The notes under the pieces are model-generated. The model ran no database searches. It was not told the origin of the DNA and saw nothing but the letters and a program-made list of their open reading frames with translations. Positions 1 through 10,300 of a DNA stretch of 17,500 bases are shown here, piece by piece. The DNA is from Chromera velia (taxonomy: Eukaryota; Sar; Chromeraceae). Location of the stretch: assembly GCA_018398765.1 (NCBI GenBank), contig JAHBMJ010004235.1, positions 5,001 to 22,500 on the forward strand, in the 5' to 3' direction. The position numbers were made by a program, and so were the translations under genes. Each line of letters begins with the position of its first letter. The first letter of the stretch is position 1.

Positions 1-1117
1 GGGAGAAGGAGGGACAGGCGGCTAGAAAAAGCCCTGGAAGTTCCCATGCCCGCGATTTCTGACGATCTCATCTGGTGTCGTCCTGCAGCTTCTATTCCTT
101 TCTCTGAATTCCTTTCAGCAAACAATTGAATGGAATGTCCAACCGACCGATGAGCCTCTTCTCGTGTTGGTGCGACGATCCTCCGAGAATGACAAGAATC
201 TCGGAGGGGAAAGAGTCGGCAACTGCTTTCAGCTCAGCTTCTGCAAGATGCAAGACGGAAGAAGGAACGGCACGCACACATGAATGCATGCAGAAGTGAA
301 TCGAAAAAGGAGCAAAGAAACAAGCAGACAGACAGACAGACAAACAAGCAGACCAAGGAAGGAAGGAAGAAAGAAAGAAAGAAAGAACAAACTCAAAAGA
401 AAGGTGGAAAGAAGGCAACCAATAGGGCAATAAGTGCTCTTACACAGACGGGGCTCCCCGGGGGTAACATGCCCAATCACATGGGTTTCAAACTGTTTGA
501 CAATGAAAGACGGCTGGCGTCTTTGCAGAATGAGAGAAATCCAGAGCAGGAGATGAAAGCTGAGGAAACAAGGTTGTAGTTTTGAGTGAAACCACCTTGT
601 GACCGACACACCACTTTGTGACTTATCGAAAGAGGGACAACTGACCAACCGACCGATCTGGGGATCCCTGTCCTTTTCCTTTTCAAATACTGCGAGGACA
701 GGCCGTCCGTCCTCAAAAATGTTCTCCGCACTGCACGAAACAAAACACGCAAGAAAACGATGAAACTGTGTAGCATCAAAGAAGGACTCTGCGGTGCTGT
801 TCTGGCAGGTCACAGAACATCTGTCCATCCGCCTCACAAAAAAAGACAGAGGAAAAAGATCGAAAAGGGGACAAAGGGAAACATGATGTGTTAATTGCCG
901 GACAGGCTCAAAGACTAGGACACTGACAAAGCCTGATGGATTGACTGAATGGCTGACTGACTGACGTATCAGGAGTCAACGAGACAACCCTCGGAAGTTT
1001 GTGTGAGAGAACAAATTTGTCGATGCTCTTGTAGTCCGCCAAAGCCTTTACAGGCTCATTCCACACAGCCACCTCTCGGCCTTCGTCGTGCGGCTTGAAG
1101 ACGACCAAACTGGGGGC
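1..1117 (-). other. PDI exons 7-10: b'-type thioredoxin-like domain (partial)
   Basis: Exon 7 (1117-966) encodes LVVFKPHDEGREVAVWNE, then DYKSIDKFVLSHKLPRVVSL, the usual entry into a PDI b' domain. Exon 8 (730-654) encodes NIFEDGRPVLAVFEKEKD. Exon 9 (240-148) encodes ELKAVADSFPSEILVILGG and HEKRLI. Exon 10 (58 to the edge) would continue IAGMGTSRAFSSRLSLLL, aligning with the strand that follows helix RILEFFG in animal PDIs. The exon 9 end was placed at a gtcggt donor; reading on instead meets a TAG at 92-94. The last junction is inference. Confidence 0.7.
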
Positions 1118-1305
1118 CTGCAAACACACAGACACACAGATAGACAGACAAACAGACAGACAGACAAATCCAGATATGATCGAGAGGTTTGTCCGTCTGC
1201 ACGTTCATGGGGACTTGAGGATGTTCGAGTCGCTTGTGTACAAAAAGTCGGTTGCAAACAATACAACTGCTAATACCCACACACACGCACGCACACACAC
1301 ACACA

Positions 1306-1345
<40 letters not shown>

Positions 1346-3588
1346 CGAATATGCAGAAAGGGGGGCGCAGTGGAAGAGGATTTTGAAAAAACAGTTGCTT
1401 ATTCCCAGACACTGCTACCGAATATCTCCACATCAATCCCATTTTCAGGCGCTCTGATTCCTTCCTGTCCAGACAGGCCATTCGCCCCCCCCCTCTCGGT
1501 AGATCTTCTGCCTGGCCGACCTTCAGCTCCTTTAGTCCCCTTGTCGACCTAATGTACTCAATGACAGACGCGCTCTCTGTGATCCCAAAGTGCATCTCGC
1601 TATGCCGCTGCAGAAAGGCATGCCAGACAGTCACACAACAGGCAGTGGATTATCAGAACACATCCAAAGAAAGGCAGGGAAGAACTCTTTCAGAAAAGGA
1701 CCTTTTTCTGCTGCCTCCGCTGTAACCCCCACTCCTCTGTCTCATCTCTCTCTCAGATCTGCATCTTTCTGTGAACAGTCGATTGCACCTCTGATTCGTG
1801 TTCCGACGAAGTCACACAAAGCGGTCGTATATGTACTTGTGCTGCTCCGCCCCTTTTTGCCCGACCTGTGCAGAGTGTTTGAATGCTTTCTTGAAGAGGC
1901 CCTCTGTCTCCCCTCCCATCTCTGTCAGCTCACTGGCTTCCCCTGTTCCCTTTTTAGAAGAGGAAGAAGGGGAGAAAATTGCAAGCGCCGAGGCAACTCT
2001 GTGGTGGACGAAGTCCTCTGCTTGTTCCGGGGTTTTGATCTGCAAAGACCAGTCCTCTCACGCAAATATGGAAACACGAGGAATCTGACAGTCACAGAGA
2101 CAACCAGCTGCCTGTTCCACGTGCAGTGCCAGCCAGGTTGTACACAAGAAAAGAGAACAGAGGAATATGAAAAGATGAAGGACACAGTAAGGATGCTGTA
2201 GCCCTGCAGGAGTTTGTCTGCAGTCAGTGAGGAAGACGAGGACTTTCTTCAGTGTCTTTACAGAAGCAAATTTTTTGCTGTGTACCTTCAAGATGACTCC
2301 GATCAACCCGTCGCAATCCCAGCGGTCACATGTCAATCCAACTTGCATGTATATCCAAACCAGAAGTCCCCACATTTATGAGCCTTTCAAAAAGTTTCCT
2401 CCACGAAACAACCCGCCTGCAGGCTGACCTCAATCTCCCTGTCCAGGTAGGCGTTCACCCACTGAATAATCTTGGCCGCAGTGCGACCTCCCTGATACTC
2501 GTGTCCGATCCCGTCGACAAAAAAGCGCAAAGTAGGGAACTCCGAGATCTCATACCTGCACGCCAATCGGTTATCGACAATTCAGATGCACTCTTAGAGA
2601 TCCGATGCACTCAAGGCCAGCATGTGCAAAAAGAAGGACAAAGATAGACAGCTTTCGTTGCGCCACGCTGCATTCGCCTATTCACATGATTTCCTTGTAC
2701 TGTCTGACGTTGGGTGTGGAGGCGACAAGAAAAGTGGCTGACTTGTCCTGTGCGTGTGAGTCTGCAGACGCGTCGATCTTCACGAGATGCACAGGAGGGT
2801 CGTGGTGCCTGAGTCTTTGTGCGGCTTCCTGGAACTCTGGAAGGAGCTGCCTCGACCAGAAGCACCAGGGGGCTGCATGTCGACACCGAAATGGAAAGAT
2901 TTGATGACTTTGTATATATACAGATAAAATGCATGTTCTAAACAGTTTGCTCGATGGTGTGAGAGATGCATGAAAGACACAATCCAGGCGGCTCTGTGAA
3001 GGTGATGGTGATGCTGGGACAACAAGGGAGGGAGCCTCACCGAGAAGGGAAGCAGTGCACATGCAGAACGAGAAGGTTGGCTTCTTTTCAAATTTTGTGT
3101 GTCAGCTGTTCTCCAGAATTTGAATCAAAAAGGAACACTGAATGTGCATTCTCGCCAGAGAGGCAGACGATCTTTCGGAATGATCAGCAGGACTTTCGGA
3201 ACCTGACCATAGAAGAGGACGAGCACATGTTCCTCTGCCCCGACTGTTGTTTCCAGAGCCTCGAAGCTTCTGCGACATTCCAAGCACCAATGCAATCAGA
3301 CAGGTTTTTGATACACATTGACGAGTAGTCGATGACTGTATGGAGGATATGAGGAGTCAAGGGACTCGAGTGGTGCAAGATGATCATCATAGACGGTCGT
3401 CCAGACAGTGACACTGCTTATTCATCTTCGGGACCTCTATATGCGTTCCAGGAAGTCCAGATGTTCATATATACAAGCAGTGAGGACAGCCACACGGCAT
3501 GCATGCAGACTTACAGGGAGGGAATGGGATCATCTGCACAAACCGAAAGCAGGACTGCTGCTAAGGTAATAACCCCCTTCAGTACCAT
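1..3588 (-). CDS. Protein disulfide isomerase family protein with CxxS active site, 10 exons, 3' end beyond window
   Basis: An ER-lumenal thioredoxin-fold protein expected to act in disulfide chemistry or client binding. Exons on the minus strand, all phase-compatible: 3588-3515, 3269-3208, 2872-2743, 2555-2429, 2039-1866, 1607-1521, 1117-966, 730-654, 240-148, 58-<1, giving about 344 codons. Order: signal peptide, residues about 1-18; first thioredoxin domain, about 25-130, with LVLFYAPWCFWS and the cis-proline motif SEFPTLRFF 47 residues later; then b-type and b'-type folds without a CxxC motif. The start ATG (3588) has an in-frame TGA upstream and begins a clear leader. The active site is Cys49-Phe-Trp-Ser52, lacking the second cysteine. 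The second catalytic domain and any KDEL-type tail would lie left of base 1. Family assignment is confident; exons 9-10 boundaries are less so. Eight of nine donors read GTC. Confidence 0.9.
321..387 (+). repeat. CAGA then GAAG/GAAA microsatellites
   Basis: Adjacent imperfect CAGA and GAAR arrays inside the PDI intron between exons 8 and 9. The minus-strand reading is strongly pyrimidine-rich. Confidence 0.9.
1121..1168 (+). repeat. CAGA/CACA microsatellite before PDI exon 7 acceptor
   Basis: Imperfect (CAGA)n on the plus strand. On the minus strand it reads CTGT/TGTG and forms the pyrimidine-rich tract directly before the tttgcag acceptor of PDI exon 7. Confidence 0.9.
1278..1347 (+). repeat. 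AC / ACGC microsatellite
   Basis: About 70 bp of alternating CA dinucleotides and CGCA tetramers in the PDI intron between exons 6 and 7. Alternating purine-pyrimidine DNA of this type can adopt Z-form. Confidence 0.95.
1521..2039 (-). other. PDI exons 5-6: b-type thioredoxin-like domain
   Basis: Exon 5 (2039-1866) begins IKTPEQAEDFVHHRVASALAIFS, a typical PDI b-domain start (a threonine-x-glutamate-glutamine stretch, then a hydrophobic strand), and ends with LFKKAFKHSAQ. Exon 6 (1607-1521) continues RHSEMHFGITESASVIEYIR. There is no cysteine pair, as expected for a non-catalytic domain. A serine/glycine-rich insertion (SPSSSSKKGTGEAS) lies in the middle. Both exons are flanked by phase 0 introns. 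Confidence 0.8.
2429..3269 (-). other. PDI exons 2-4: thioredoxin (a-type) domain
   Basis: Exon 2 (3269-3208) encodes SFEALETTVGAEEHVLVLFY. Exon 3 (2872-2743) carries the active site APWCFWSRQLLPEF, the helix QEAAQRL and the strand HLVKIDAS. Exon 4 (2555-2429) carries YEISEFPTLRFFVDG, GHEYQGGRT and IIQWVNAYL. These match the order of strands and helices in PDI a domains, including the cis-proline and the conserved arginine after the glycine pair. Exon 3 is ended at GACAA before gtcagcc because this restores the normal 47-residue cysteine-to-proline spacing. Another donor at 2685 would insert about 19 residues. Confidence 0.9.
3515..3588 (-). other. PDI exon 1: start codon and signal peptide
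   Basis: The exon encodes MVLKGVITLAAVLLSVCADD and a few more residues: a lysine near the start, a hydrophobic core (VITLAAVLLSV) and a small-residue cleavage motif (VCA, then DD). It ends in CCCTCCCT followed by a canonical gtaagt donor in phase 2, which fits the one-base start of exon 2. An in-frame TGA lies a few codons upstream of the ATG on the minus strand. This predicts entry into the ER. Confidence 0.85.
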
Positions 3589-3908
3589 CGCAACTATCTG
3601 AGGCTTTGCTTTTCAGTGCTTTCCGCTTTCACTACCGCGGGAGCTCAGCGAGCAACAGTGGACACGAGGTATACAACCAAATTTCGGGCGTTGTCGAAAG
3701 GCTGGGCTACTGCTCGATCGGCTGATTGTCCTTCAAAAAAAGCTTGAAGGGAAACCAGACATCATTTCTGATTGAGCTCACTGTACGAGGGTGTCTTCTT
3801 TGTGGTTCTCTATACCTGTGCTGTGTGGCAACTAGTGTGTGCGACGTTCTCCTTATATAATATTGCAAAACTCCAGTGCTGCATGCTTTCAAACTGTATC
3901 GGGGGGCC

Positions 3909-4100
3909 GGTTTTTTTTTTTTCTTTTTTAGTTTTCCAAATTTGGCCGAAACTCAATTTCTCGTGGTGCATCTCAAGGAAAACTGAAAACATCCTTCCCG
4001 AGCGAGACAAGTTTTCGCCGAAAATCGAAAAAAAAAAAATCTCAGTTCGTCTGAATTTCTTCAAGGCAGAAAAAAATCTAACAAAAAAAGAAAAACAACC
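3909..4100. repeat. Imperfect T-rich/A-rich inverted pair in the intergenic region
   Basis: A T-rich arm (ggttt..cttttta, 3909-3930) faces an A-rich arm (tctaac..gaaaaacaacc, 4077-4100) with an internal A-run at 4028-4039. The arms could pair as a loose foldback. Low complexity makes this weak as evidence of an element. Confidence 0.3.
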
Positions 4101-4420
4101 AACCATATACGTTCGATTGTCAGTTATACATATACACGAAGCTATATAGTTTCTGATCTTGCTTTATCTTGAATGCGAAGGAAGACACGGGCACACTCGC
4201 TACATACAGCACCATTGAGGGCCCCTCCTGCCTTTTACGTGCTGTGCACTGACAGATGAGTTCCGCAAGAAAGCTCAGTCGGAATATTTCTCTGCACAGC
4301 GTCTCCTGCATGCATGCAAGCCGCATTTATTGATCTGTCCACCCCACGGGCAAGACAGTCACTTCAAATCTTACCGCAGAAGACGATGTAACTTGATTGC
4401 ACTTGAGTCTTTTGTTTTGG

Positions 4421-4436
4421 GGCTTTTGTCTGGCAG
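4421..4436 (+). promoter_or_regulatory. Possible 5'UTR splice acceptor just before the ferlin start
   Basis: A pyrimidine-rich tract with many T followed by TGGCAG ends 18 bp before the ferlin ATG. The bases right after it include an in-frame TGA, so the downstream ATG at 4455 is the first usable start. The site could serve a 5'UTR intron or trans-splicing; neither can be distinguished here. Confidence 0.35.
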
Positions 4437-4454
4437 TGAAGTGAGCAACTTGTG

Positions 4455-5322
4455 ATGGAAAATTTCTCCGTCGGATTCACTGTCTTTGATGCTCGGGCAA
4501 TCGTCACTCCAGGGGGGAAACCAATCAACCCGGTGTGTCAATGAATCAGTCACACTCATAGTCAATCAGTCCTTCAGCCAGCCAATCAATTTATAGAAGC
4601 GTCTCGCGACCAATCAATCAGTTAGCGAGTCAGTTTGACAATCCTACAATAAGTTGGGCAGTCGACATGCAGTCAGTCAGTCAGTCAGTCAGTCAGTCAC
4701 TCGGTCGGTCGGTCGGTCACTTCTCAAGTCACTGGATCAGTCTTTTGGGCACTCATCCAGCCAGTCACATTGCGATTGCCACCTCAGGACGTATGGTGTC
4801 ATACAGCCTGCCAACAACGGGCAGCACGAATCTCTCTGAGACGGCAGCAAGCTTTTCATTCAGAAAGAATATGCAGAAGTGCAGGGTGCCTCTAGTACCA
4901 GATCCCCGCACACGTTCTCACTTGCTATCTCTCCGCAAAGTGGCATCGCATCTCCAGGAGGACAGCTGCCCGTCTACTGCCCTGCAACCCCAAACGCTGA
5001 TTCGATCTCTCAACGTCTCAAGGTCCTCTGCATGTTACTGAGAAGATCTGCGCTCTCTTGTGCACTTACTTATCCATCATAATTATGTTTTTCTGCAGCT
5101 GGTGGTCGTTCGCTGTGCCGGCAGGACATACAAGACCAATGTGAAAGAGTGAGTGGCTGTATGGGATGGCTCGAGGGGAAAGAAAAGAACAGAGTGGAAG
5201 CAATGGGGGAGGGGTTTTGCTGGAGCCGAGTTCGTTCGGAATTGCAATTTTGAATGCTGAGGCCATTTTCGGTCCTTCCAGTGACACTTGTCCGCCCCTT
5301 CCTTCTCGGCTCCTGGCAGACA

Positions 5323-5366
<44 letters not shown>

Positions 5367-6557
5367 GTGTGCAGACAGAAATCCAGTATTGCCAGTTGGG
5401 GAGAGAGCTTCACTTGGTCGGACCTCGAGTTGTCTTCTGCTGTCAGTCAATTAGTCTGTCTGTCAATCTGGCCGTCTTCTGCTGTGAGTCGATTAGTCTG
5501 TCTGTCAATCTGTTCGTCCTCTGCTGTGGTGAGTCAATTAGTCTGTCTGTCAATCTGTTCGTCTTCTACTGTCAGCTTGTCATTCAGTCTGTCGGTTGTC
5601 CGGTCAATCTGTCAGTTGGTCAGTCAGTCGGTCAGTCAGCCAGTCCGTCAGTCAGTCCGTCAGTCAGTCGGTCGAAGCAAAGTTTGATCAGGCAGTGTCA
5701 TTTCGAGTTATTCAATCTTCGCATGTCTCTACTCTCTCATCCATGCGTATGGAAACACAAATCACAGCACATGGTGTCTCGAGGAAAAACCGATGTGAAG
5801 AGCTCAAGGAGGACAGAAAGTGAAGGCAGAGAAACCACGCCCTTTCGTCCCTCCCTTCTTCCATTTTGCTTGCAGGAGTTTGAAGGAGCGTTCATTGAAT
5901 TCGAACTTCAGGTATTCATTCCTGCCTGTCTCTCTGTCTACCTGCCTGTCTGTCGGCTTGTTCCCTCCTGTTCCTGCTTTCTGGATCCATACAGGAGTTC
6001 TCTCTAGTGAGCGCTTCATGAATCTGTCCTGAAGGATGCTTCTCTCTCAGGCCTCCGTCGCCATTCTTTCCTTCCCAGACAGACGAGCATGTCTCCGTTC
6101 TAGCTCGGACACTTCTTCGTGTCCTCGATGAAGTGGAGTCCGAAAACTACTTTAAACCAATCCCCTCCCTCCCCACCTGCTCTTCCTTTGTGCAGTCCGC
6201 CAACTCGTTCTGGAGAAATGACACAATCGGGAGAGCGGCCATGCAACGTCAGTCAAACAGTCAGACACACAGACATGCAGACAGGCAGACAAGCAGGCAG
6301 GCAGGCAGGCAGGCAGATAGAAAGATGCGAGGACTAGCAGAAGACACAGGCAAGTGCTCAGCATGTAAAGAGACTCAGAGTATTGCAGTGGACAGCAGCT
6401 GAGAATGAAAACAAAAAGCCAAAAAGTGCTTGGAAATGTCGAATTGCGGCGCCAAGCGGTCGACGTTCGTTTCTTGTCTTATCTTTGCAAAGACAGCGGG
6501 TCACTGGGGCTCAGAACTTTCCTTTCTGCCCTTTTGTTTCCTTCACTCTTTATTGCT

Positions 6558-6589
<32 letters not shown>

Positions 6590-7290
6590 TCCTTGCTTCC
6601 TTCCTTCTTTTCTGTTTTCATTCTATGTGTCTCTCTCCGTTGCTTGCTTTCTTCCTCCCTTCATTTCGGTCTGTCTTTCGAAAGCCCTCCCTCCCACCAC
6701 ACCTCCCCCCCTTCCCTCCTCGATTGATGGATGCAGTGGCCGTCGTCAACCGAAAGAAGACGCACCAAGTCGCAAAGAAGTAAGTCGGCTGGACGGCTGA
6801 GCTGCCAGGAAGTCTGACAACAGTTCTCTTTTTCTCAGACCAAAAACAGAAGAAAGGAAGCCGCCAGGTGGCTGTGTCTCTATTCATCCCGCGTTTTATG
6901 CTACATGTACGTCCTTCTTTCCCTTTTCTGCCCTCGACTGACGGACTGCTGCATGAAATACCGAAGAGGAGAGAAAAACGGGGACGACGAAATGGAAAGA
7001 GGGAAAAATGAGAAGAGAGATGAAGCAATAGGCTCCAGTCATGCTTTGGAAAAAATACATTTTCCTATTTTCCTTCATTATTTCTTTCTTTCTTCTCCTT
7101 GTATGCCTTCCTACTCCCGCTTTGATTGTCTCTGCAGATGGCTGAACCTGGTCGACGGGGAAGATCCTGAGACCAAGGTGAGGAAGAAAACATTTTGATT
7201 TCAATTGTCTGACTATCTGTCTGCAAGCTGTTGGCCGTCCGTCTGTGAATGCGTGCGTGCGTGAGTACGTGCGTGAGTGAGGGTGTGTGT

Positions 7291-7333
<43 letters not shown>

Positions 7334-10300
7334 CAGTGTTGCACGCTCTCCGCGCGACCAGTCTCCGCTGCAACATTGCAGCAGAGCGGAACAGGGCAAT
7401 ATCGGCTCCTTCCCACGGTGGCTCAAAGAAACTCAGAGACTCCTCTCCTCTCCAATGGTCCCTCTTTCTTTCTTTTTCACTTGTTTGTCATAAATTCGAA
7501 TGATCGCTTTGCAGGGCCAGCTTCGTGTTACAGTGTTCGCTGTGGGTCCTGGACAGACCCCCCCTTCTCCAGATGACATTGGGAATGAGTGAGTACTGGG
7601 TTGGGGGTGGGGTCGGGGGCGGGGTTCAAGAGAAAACTGAAGGAATGAACATTCAGGCTTGTGCTGCAACAATGCCTGTAGGCAGAAAGAGGATAAAGCA
7701 TCATTGAGTATGTACGTCAAACCTCAATCATGATTGCACTGTTTGCGCATTTCCTCGTGCTCATTTGCACACTCCCTTATGTTTGTACGCTTTCCAGCTG
7801 TCAATTTGGTCGTTCGACAACCTTTTGTGACCCTGCACTTTGCCACAGAAGAGTGGTAGTGGGCTCAATTTACTCCTCTTTTGTTTTGGTATTTCCTAAC
7901 CTTATCTGCCTTCAGAGAGAAAAGATCCATGAGTCAATGCGCAGTCGCCCCAAGAAATTGTCTCCTTCCTTCCATGATTTCTTCCTTTCTTCTCTGCATG
8001 TTTTCCCTGCCCAATCAGAGACATTCTCTCTCTCTCATTCATTCACTGACTGTGTCTGATTTTGTGCATTCAGAGAGGAGGACGCGGAGAACAAAAATCT
8101 GCAGACGCTGGACGCAGCGTTGCTCCAACAGGGCGGGGACGGGGAGAGGAAAGTGAAGGATGGCTCCAAGCTCTTCCACCTCAACGTGACGGTCTTCAAG
8201 GTGGAGGACCTCTCCAACACACCCAATGGAGGTAGGGGGGAAGGAGAAAACTAGGGGATGAGAGAGGGATGGCCCATGCATGCTTTGAGACAACGCCGTG
8301 CTCAGGAGAAGCCGTTTTCAGAGTGGTGAAGGGGCTAGACGAGCGACACAGAGCATCAAAAGAGAAAGAGCGCACACGGCTAGGAGCAACACGGGAAGCA
8401 GACACAAAGGAAAAGGAGAGATGCCTGCCTGTCTGTTTGTCTGTCTGTCTGTCTATCTGTCTGATTGCAGATCTGCCAAACCCTTTCGTGACCTGTGAAT
8501 TCGCGGGCTTTCGTCTCTCCTCGGTGAGTCGCCAGTCAGGCAGTCTGAAAGGAAGTCAAGCAGTCATTTATCCACCTTGTCGGCCAGTCAGTCAGCGTCT
8601 CAGTCCTTTTTGCAGACAAATATCTCTGATACTCTTCTTCTAACCCTCTCTTGACTTTCTCTGTCACCCGATGCACGCCTTTGACTTGCAGATCACCTCT
8701 GCACAGCACTCTAATTGCATATGGCACGAAAACTCTCACCGAGCCTTCCGCTCCTGACGGCACTTACATGCCACGCGAGGAGACCTGAAAGAAACACTTA
8801 TGTACCCATCTCAAGACATCTCGAGTCACTTACATCTCCTGAGAATTTACGCACAGAGAAGAACCGTTTGCCTTCCAACTTTCTTTTTTGCCATCCCTCG
8901 AGTTTTGTGTCTGTTTTCGTCCATTCCTGAGGATGAGACGCCGGTAAGTCGGGAGCGGTGTCTGTTGACAGTCTCAAGGATCAATCATGTGCATGAATGA
9001 ATGAATGAATGAATGAATGAACGAATGAGTGAATGAGTCGCTGAGTGCAGACCAACGCCTCCCAGTCGAACTCCCACATGTTCAACGAGACCTTCAGGAT
9101 GCCTGTAGTCACCCCTGTGGTAGAGGACTCGGTCATCGTCAGGCTGTGGGACAGCCATGCGGGGCAGCAAGAGCTGATTGCTCAGGTGGGAATATCTACA
9201 TGCTGGGAAGTGATGAGTGGGGCTTGCTTTCTTGAGAAGCGGGGGTCTGTCAAGTCATCAATCAGAAGGACTCAACAAAGAAATTCCAGGGAATGTGCTG
9301 GACTCTGCTTACAGACTGTGGGTTGAGAGGAACAAATGCATCCAGTTTCACTCAGTTCGTTTTATGCACCAAATTTCACCTTTGCAGGGCCGTCTGTCGT
9401 TTGATGGTCTGAAGCTGAACGCCCTCGGGACGAAGTGGTTCAACTTCTATGGGTTCGACAAGCGGGAGGGGGTTGACTTCCAACAGGTCAGTCAGAGGAG
9501 AGGATGCAGAGAAGATAGAAAAGTGCCGACATGCATGCCTTCTTGTGACTGCATGTGTGGGAGATCACCTGATGTGGGCAAATGAAGGAAGCCTCTCTTG
9601 ATCGGAGACTTGAGAGAACTTTGGGTTCAGTACAATTTGGCTTTTGCAAATTCTTGTGAGAAGCATCGAGGTGAGGCTAAGGCTGAAGACGCACAGACGG
9701 ATCCTCAGGAGTTTTGCACTTGTGCTTTTCTGTCCGTGAGAGCGCTCTGTATTCTCCAACCTTCTTTCCCTCTGCAGATTGTCGACGGGGGTGAGGACGC
9801 AGAGGCGAATTTTTACCTTGGGAGGATGCTCATGCAAGTTCGTTGGGAGGGGAAATAGACAGGCAGGCAGAAACGCTGGCGTGCGTCTTTTCCGTTTGTC
9901 TGCATGTATGCCTCGAAGAATGCTCACTCGCACGCTTTTGGGAATAGCAAGCTGCTGTGTTTTCGTATCCTCTGTCGATCGGTCTTTGTTCTGCTCTACT
10001 CTCGTGAAAAAGAAAATGGAGCCTTTCAGAACATGTATCTTTTCATATCCCACTAAGTGCCCCTGAAGTCCGCGGACAATCTTTCTTCTTGCATCTTTAT
10101 CCTCTTCTCCCTACCCTTTCCACAGGCATTTGTTGAAAAATTGGAGAGACAGGGCGATCTGCTCCCTGCACAGACAATCCCCTCCCAGGTGGGAGATGAG
10201 CCTCCTGGAGTTCCCTGCTGCATTCTGGCAGACGTCTATGAGGTCGGTCCAGCTTCCCGCTATTTCCCTTGTGAATTCTTCATGCATTTCGTGTATGAAC

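Larger units (their letters stand above)
3589..4454. promoter_or_regulatory. Divergent intergenic region, probable bidirectional promoter
   Basis: The 866 bp separate the two start codons, which point away from each other. No coding exon could be supported on either strand. The region holds a TATATAA-like string at 3854-3860, a T-run at 3911-3930, A-runs at 4028-4039 and 4069-4096, and a possible 3' splice site at 4421-4436. Promoter function is inferred only from the head-to-head layout; transcription starts are unknown. Confidence 0.5.
4455..7588 (+). other. Ferlin exons 1-9: first C2 domain and following linker
   Basis: Residues about 1-164. Exon 1 starts MENFSVGFTVFDARAIV, which matches the first C2 strand (V-x-DAR). 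Exons 2-3 give LVVVRCAGRTYKTNVK and SWGESFTWSDLE, the strand with the lysine-threonine pair and the tryptophan-glutamate-phenylalanine motif. Exons 5-6 give LLRVLDE and NDTIGRAAMQL. Exons 7-8 give the closing WLNLVDGE. Exon 9 (GQLRVTVFAVGPGQTPPSPD) resembles the start of the ferlin segment after C2A. Few loop aspartates are present, so strong calcium binding by this domain is doubtful. Confidence 0.85.
8074..9486 (+). other. Ferlin exons 10-13: second C2 domain
   Basis: Residues about 165-313. After an acidic and glutamine-rich linker, exon 10 gives FHLNVTVFKVEDLSNTPNG. Exon 11 gives LPNPFVTCEFAGFRLSS. Exon 12 gives SHMFNETFRMPV and VIVRLWDSHAGQQELIAQ. Exon 13 gives GRLSFDGLKLNALGTKWFNF. This is a complete C2 strand order: first strand, NPFV strand, FNETF, the strand ending in WD, then the closing tryptophan. 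Only one or two of the usual calcium-ligand aspartates remain in the loops. Confidence 0.85.

Noticed and set aside
229-837. 202-codon minus-strand reading frame
   Set aside because: It runs across PDI exon 8, introns and microsatellites in a frame without recognisable motifs; only 730-654 in the exon frame is supported.
1590-2201. 203-codon plus-strand reading frame
   Set aside because: It is antisense to PDI exons 5 and 6, which have clear family motifs on the minus strand.
2686-2742. Longer version of PDI exon 3 ending at gtgaat (2685)
   Set aside because: Also phase-compatible, but it adds 19 residues between the active site and the cis-proline; the gtcagcc donor at 2742 restores normal spacing.
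4877-5020. Possible ferlin exon with an open frame between an acceptor (atgcag) and gtcctc
   Set aside because: Its frame needs an upstream phase 1 end, but exon 1 ends in phase 0; exon 1 joins exon 2 directly to give an uninterrupted C2 strand order.
5166-6007. Long plus-strand frames of repeated LSLSLS and SVSQSV residues
   Set aside because: They are translations of CT and GTCA microsatellites in ferlin introns.
6383-6800. Overlapping plus-strand frames of 114-131 codons, including GNVELRRQ
   Set aside because: This looked like a C2 end, but exon 6 (phase 1) joins exon 7 at 6737 with a better continuation, and these frames cross a CTTT repeat.
9565-10053. 162-codon minus-strand reading frame
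   Set aside because: It is antisense to ferlin exon 14 and flanking introns and shows no family motif.
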